Shown one piece after another: positions 7,092 to 8,713 of a DNA stretch of 8,713 nt. How positions within the stretch are numbered: the stretch's first letter is position 1; every line of letters starts with the position of its first letter. Location of the stretch: assembly GCA_947460275.1 (NCBI GenBank), contig CANHHZ010000083.1:1-8713 (forward strand). Direction: 5' to 3'. The notes under the pieces are model-generated. The model worked only from the letters and a program-made list of their open reading frames with translations. It was not told where the DNA came from and did no database searches. The translations under genes were made by a program, and so were the position numbers. The stretch comes from Sphingobacteriaceae bacterium (GTDB lineage: Bacteria; Bacteroidota; Bacteroidia; Sphingobacteriales; Sphingobacteriaceae).

Positions 7092-8453
7092 TTGTTATTT
7101 TCAGAATTAAACCTCATAGCCCCTATTTTAAAGGCGCTAGAAACCGAAGGTTATACACAACCTACACCAATACAAGAACAATCTATACCCTCAATTTTAC
7201 AAAAACGCGATTTATTGGGCTGCGCCCAAACAGGAACAGGTAAAACTGCAGCGTTTGCTATACCTATGTTGCAGCTGTTAAGCCAACAGCATACCAACAC
7301 CAAAGGTCCTAGATCAATTAAAGCACTAATTTTAACGCCAACAAGAGAATTGGCCATACAAATTGAAGAAAGTTTTAAAGCTTACGGACGTAATTTGGCT
7401 TTAAAACACTTGGTAATTTTTGGCGGCGTTGGTCAGAAAGCACAAACCGATGCCCTGCAAAGAGGTGTTGATATTTTAGTAGCTACGCCTGGACGTTTGT
7501 TAGATTTAATGAACCAAGGTTTTATAAACCTTCGTGACATAGAGATTTTTGTGTTGGATGAAGCCGACCGTATGCTAGACATGGGCTTTATACACGATGT
7601 AAAAAAAGTAATTGCCAAGTTGCCTGCCAAAAGACAAACTTTGTTTTTTTCGGCCACGATGCCAGCAGAAATCCAAAAACTATCTGACACCATTCTAACT
7701 AACCCGGTAAAAGTTGAAGTAACACCTGTGTCTTCAACGGCCGAAAAAATACAACAAGCGGTTTATTTTGTAGAGAAAAACGACAAGAAAAACTTGTTGA
7801 TACACTTATTAAAAGACAAAACTATAGAAACCGTTTTGGTTTTTACCCGTACCAAACACGGTGCCGATAAAGTGGTGAAAGATTTGATGAAAATTAACAT
7901 CAAAGCCGAAGCTATTCACGGTAATAAGTCTCAAAATGCACGTCAACGAGCCTTAACCAATTTTAAAGCACGTACCACACGTGTTTTGGTAGCCACCGAT
8001 ATTGCCGCACGCGGTATTGATGTTGATGAATTGGCACACGTAATTAACTACGAACTGCCAAACATACCCGAAACTTACGTACACCGAATTGGGCGTACTG
8101 GCCGTGCGGGCTTAAGTGGCGTTGCCTATTCGTTTTGCGATGGCGAAGAAAAAGAATTTTTAGATGATATTGAGAAACTCATTGGCTTAAAAATTCCGGT
8201 TACCGAAGATCATCCTTATGCCATGAGCTGGCAAAGTTTACTATCTGCAGCAGCAGAGGCTAAAAGCAAAGGCAAGAAAAAACCAAACCAACGCGAACCC
8301 CGACAACGCGAGCGCGAGCCCAACTTAAGCGGAGCTAAAAAGAAACCGCAAGGTGGAAGAAAGCCAAATGGTAACGGAAGCACAGCTGGTGCAAGTGCAA
8401 GTGGTGGTGGAAACAAAAGATTTGGCGGCGGCGGAAACAGAAGAAGAGATTAA
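7092..8453 (+). CDS. DEAD-box ATP-dependent RNA helicase, RhlE-like
   Basis: This is a cytoplasmic ATP-dependent RNA unwinding enzyme; relatives act in ribosome assembly, RNA decay and cold adaptation. All motifs are intact: Q motif PTPIQ (24-28), I AQTGTGKT (45-52), Ia PTRELA (83-88), Ib TPGR (132-135), II DEAD (156-159), III SAT (187-189), IV VFTRTK (250-255), V ATDIAARGID (301-310) and VI HRIGRTGR (331-338). After the two RecA-like domains a basic low-complexity tail (about 388-453) is rich in Lys, Arg and Gly and ends in GGG/RRR clusters, probably for RNA binding. The start appears to be TTG at 7092: it places the family N-terminus (LFSELNLI) right at the beginning, the frame is closed by TAG at 7056-7058, and no in-frame ATG or GTG lies between. 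RhlE-like is inferred from the N-terminus and tail; the precise RNA target is unknown. Confidence 0.95.
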   Translation: MLFSELNLIAPILKALETEGYTQPTPIQEQSIPSILQKRDLLGCAQTGTGKTAAFAIPMLQLLSQQHTNTKGPRSIKALILTPTRELAIQIEESFKAYGRNLALKHLVIFGGVGQKAQTDALQRGVDILVATPGRLLDLMNQGFINLRDIEIFVLDEADRMLDMGFIHDVKKVIAKLPAKRQTLFFSATMPAEIQKLSDTILTNPVKVEVTPVSSTAEKIQQAVYFVEKNDKKNLLIHLLKDKTIETVLVFTRTKHGADKVVKDLMKINIKAEAIHGNKSQNARQRALTNFKARTTRVLVATDIAARGIDVDELAHVINYELPNIPETYVHRIGRTGRAGLSGVAYSFCDGEEKEFLDDIEKLIGLKIPVTEDHPYAMSWQSLLSAAAEAKSKGKKKPNQREPRQREREPNLSGAKKKPQGGRKPNGNGSTAGASASGGGNKRFGGGGNRRRD

Positions 8454-8460
8454 AATTGAC

Positions 8461-8500
8461 AAAATGGTTTGTATGAAAATACAGACCATTTTTGTTTTTG
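8461..8500 (+). terminator. Intrinsic terminator of the helicase gene
   Basis: AAAATGGTTTGTAT (8461-8474) pairs with ATACAGACCATTTT (8479-8492) over 14 positions with a single G-U wobble, closed by a GAAA loop (GNRA type). A T-rich run TTTGTTTTTG follows. It starts eight bases after the helicase stop. The hairpin is nearly symmetric, so it may also stop minus-strand transcription from the desaturase. Confidence 0.85.
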
Positions 8501-8517
8501 TAAAAAGTGTATAAATG

Positions 8518-8535
8518 AAAAAACCTTAGAGGTTT
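8518..8535 (-). terminator. Small terminator-like hairpin for the desaturase
   Basis: Read on the minus strand, AAACCT and AGGTTT form a 6-bp stem around a CTA loop, and the right arm continues into a run of six T. It lies 36 bases after the desaturase stop codon. The stem is short, so it is a weak terminator at best; the larger hairpin at 8461-8492 could back it up. Confidence 0.5.
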
Positions 8536-8547
8536 AACAAAATATCC

Positions 8548-8575
8548 GACTCAAGACTACAGACTCAAGACTAAA
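8548..8575. repeat. Tandem heptamer array, four GACTCAA-type units
   Basis: Four 7-base units read GACTCAA, GACTACA, GACTCAA, GACTAAA on the plus strand. The last unit contains the reverse complement of the desaturase stop codon (8571-8573), so the array begins exactly where that reading frame ends. Read from the desaturase side a further in-frame TGA comes from the next unit. It shares its period, but not its unit, with the array at 6856-6897. Confidence 0.75.
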
Positions 8576-8713
8576 CCTTTCTAATCCTAATAATACGCAT
8601 CCAATGCAATGCTTTCATTACTGGATAAGTTGGATCAAACTCCCACCATTTTTGTCCAAAATTAGGACTGTTTGGTTTTTTGTGATGGTTATTTTGAAAC
8701 AGTTCGCCCATTA
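8571..8713 (-). CDS. Membrane fatty acid (acyl-CoA) desaturase, C-terminal end
   Basis: The last 46 residues of a minus-strand gene are visible; the N-terminal bulk lies beyond the right edge. The stretch MGELFQNNHH, then PNSPNFGQKWWEFDPTYPV, matches the third histidine box and following segment of stearoyl-CoA desaturase-type membrane diiron enzymes, which insert a double bond into acyl chains at the membrane. The third box reads QNNHH, with glutamine where many Delta-9 enzymes have the first histidine (HxxHH). A QxxHH form is known in functional cytochrome b5-fused front-end desaturases, so activity is not excluded. The protein ends in the basic RIIRIRKV, and its TAG stop lies inside a heptamer array. 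The gene converges with the helicase. Family assignment from this short piece is fairly secure; the double bond position is unknown. Confidence 0.8.
   Translation of the reverse strand, partial: MGELFQNNHHKKPNSPNFGQKWWEFDPTYPVMKALHWMRIIRIRKV

Noticed and set aside
1..8713. Search for mobile elements, tRNA/rRNA genes, CRISPR arrays, toxin-antitoxin or defence genes
   Set aside because: No transposase or integrase motifs, spaced direct repeats, clover-leaf sequences or defence domains were recognised; almost all space is taken by housekeeping genes.

Overview
The window reads as ordinary chromosome of a Bacteroidota species, most likely from the Sphingobacteriales (Pedobacter-like). This rests on moderate-to-low GC, A-rich starts without Shine-Dalgarno sequences, promoter candidates of the Bacteroidota type (TTTG about 19-20 bases before TAnnTTTG), and the sequence style of the topoisomerase IV subunits, the RhlE-like helicase and the desaturase tail. 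The genus is inferred, not proven.

Left half (1-5304, all minus strand): parC (topoisomerase IV subunit A, its 3' end beyond the left edge), cdd (cytidine deaminase) and parE (topoisomerase IV subunit B). Transcription runs parE -> cdd -> parC. ParE supplies the ATPase and TOPRIM parts and ParC the DNA-cleaving tyrosine and the C-terminal pinwheel; together they form the enzyme that decatenates sister chromosomes. The deaminase between them is a pyrimidine salvage enzyme with no obvious functional link. The 232-base gap between parE and cdd holds a perfect 28-bp AT-rich palindrome that abuts a second inverted repeat.

Right half: parE is divergent from an APC-family amino acid permease (5494-6849, plus), and the 189-base gap carries a promoter candidate for each direction. 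The permease is followed by a tandem heptamer array and then a strong promoter candidate for a RhlE-like DEAD-box RNA helicase (7092-8453, plus), which appears to start at TTG. The helicase converges with the C-terminal end of a membrane fatty acid desaturase (8571-8713, minus, cut by the right edge). The 117 bases between them hold a clean intrinsic terminator, a smaller hairpin suited to the minus strand, and a second heptamer array that runs into the desaturase stop codon.

I see no mobile element, CRISPR array, tRNA, rRNA or defence system. No stretch over 300 bases lacks a gene. The least explained features are the two 7-bp-period arrays, which differ in sequence but share period, strand composition and position at gene 3' ends, and the palindrome between parE and cdd.
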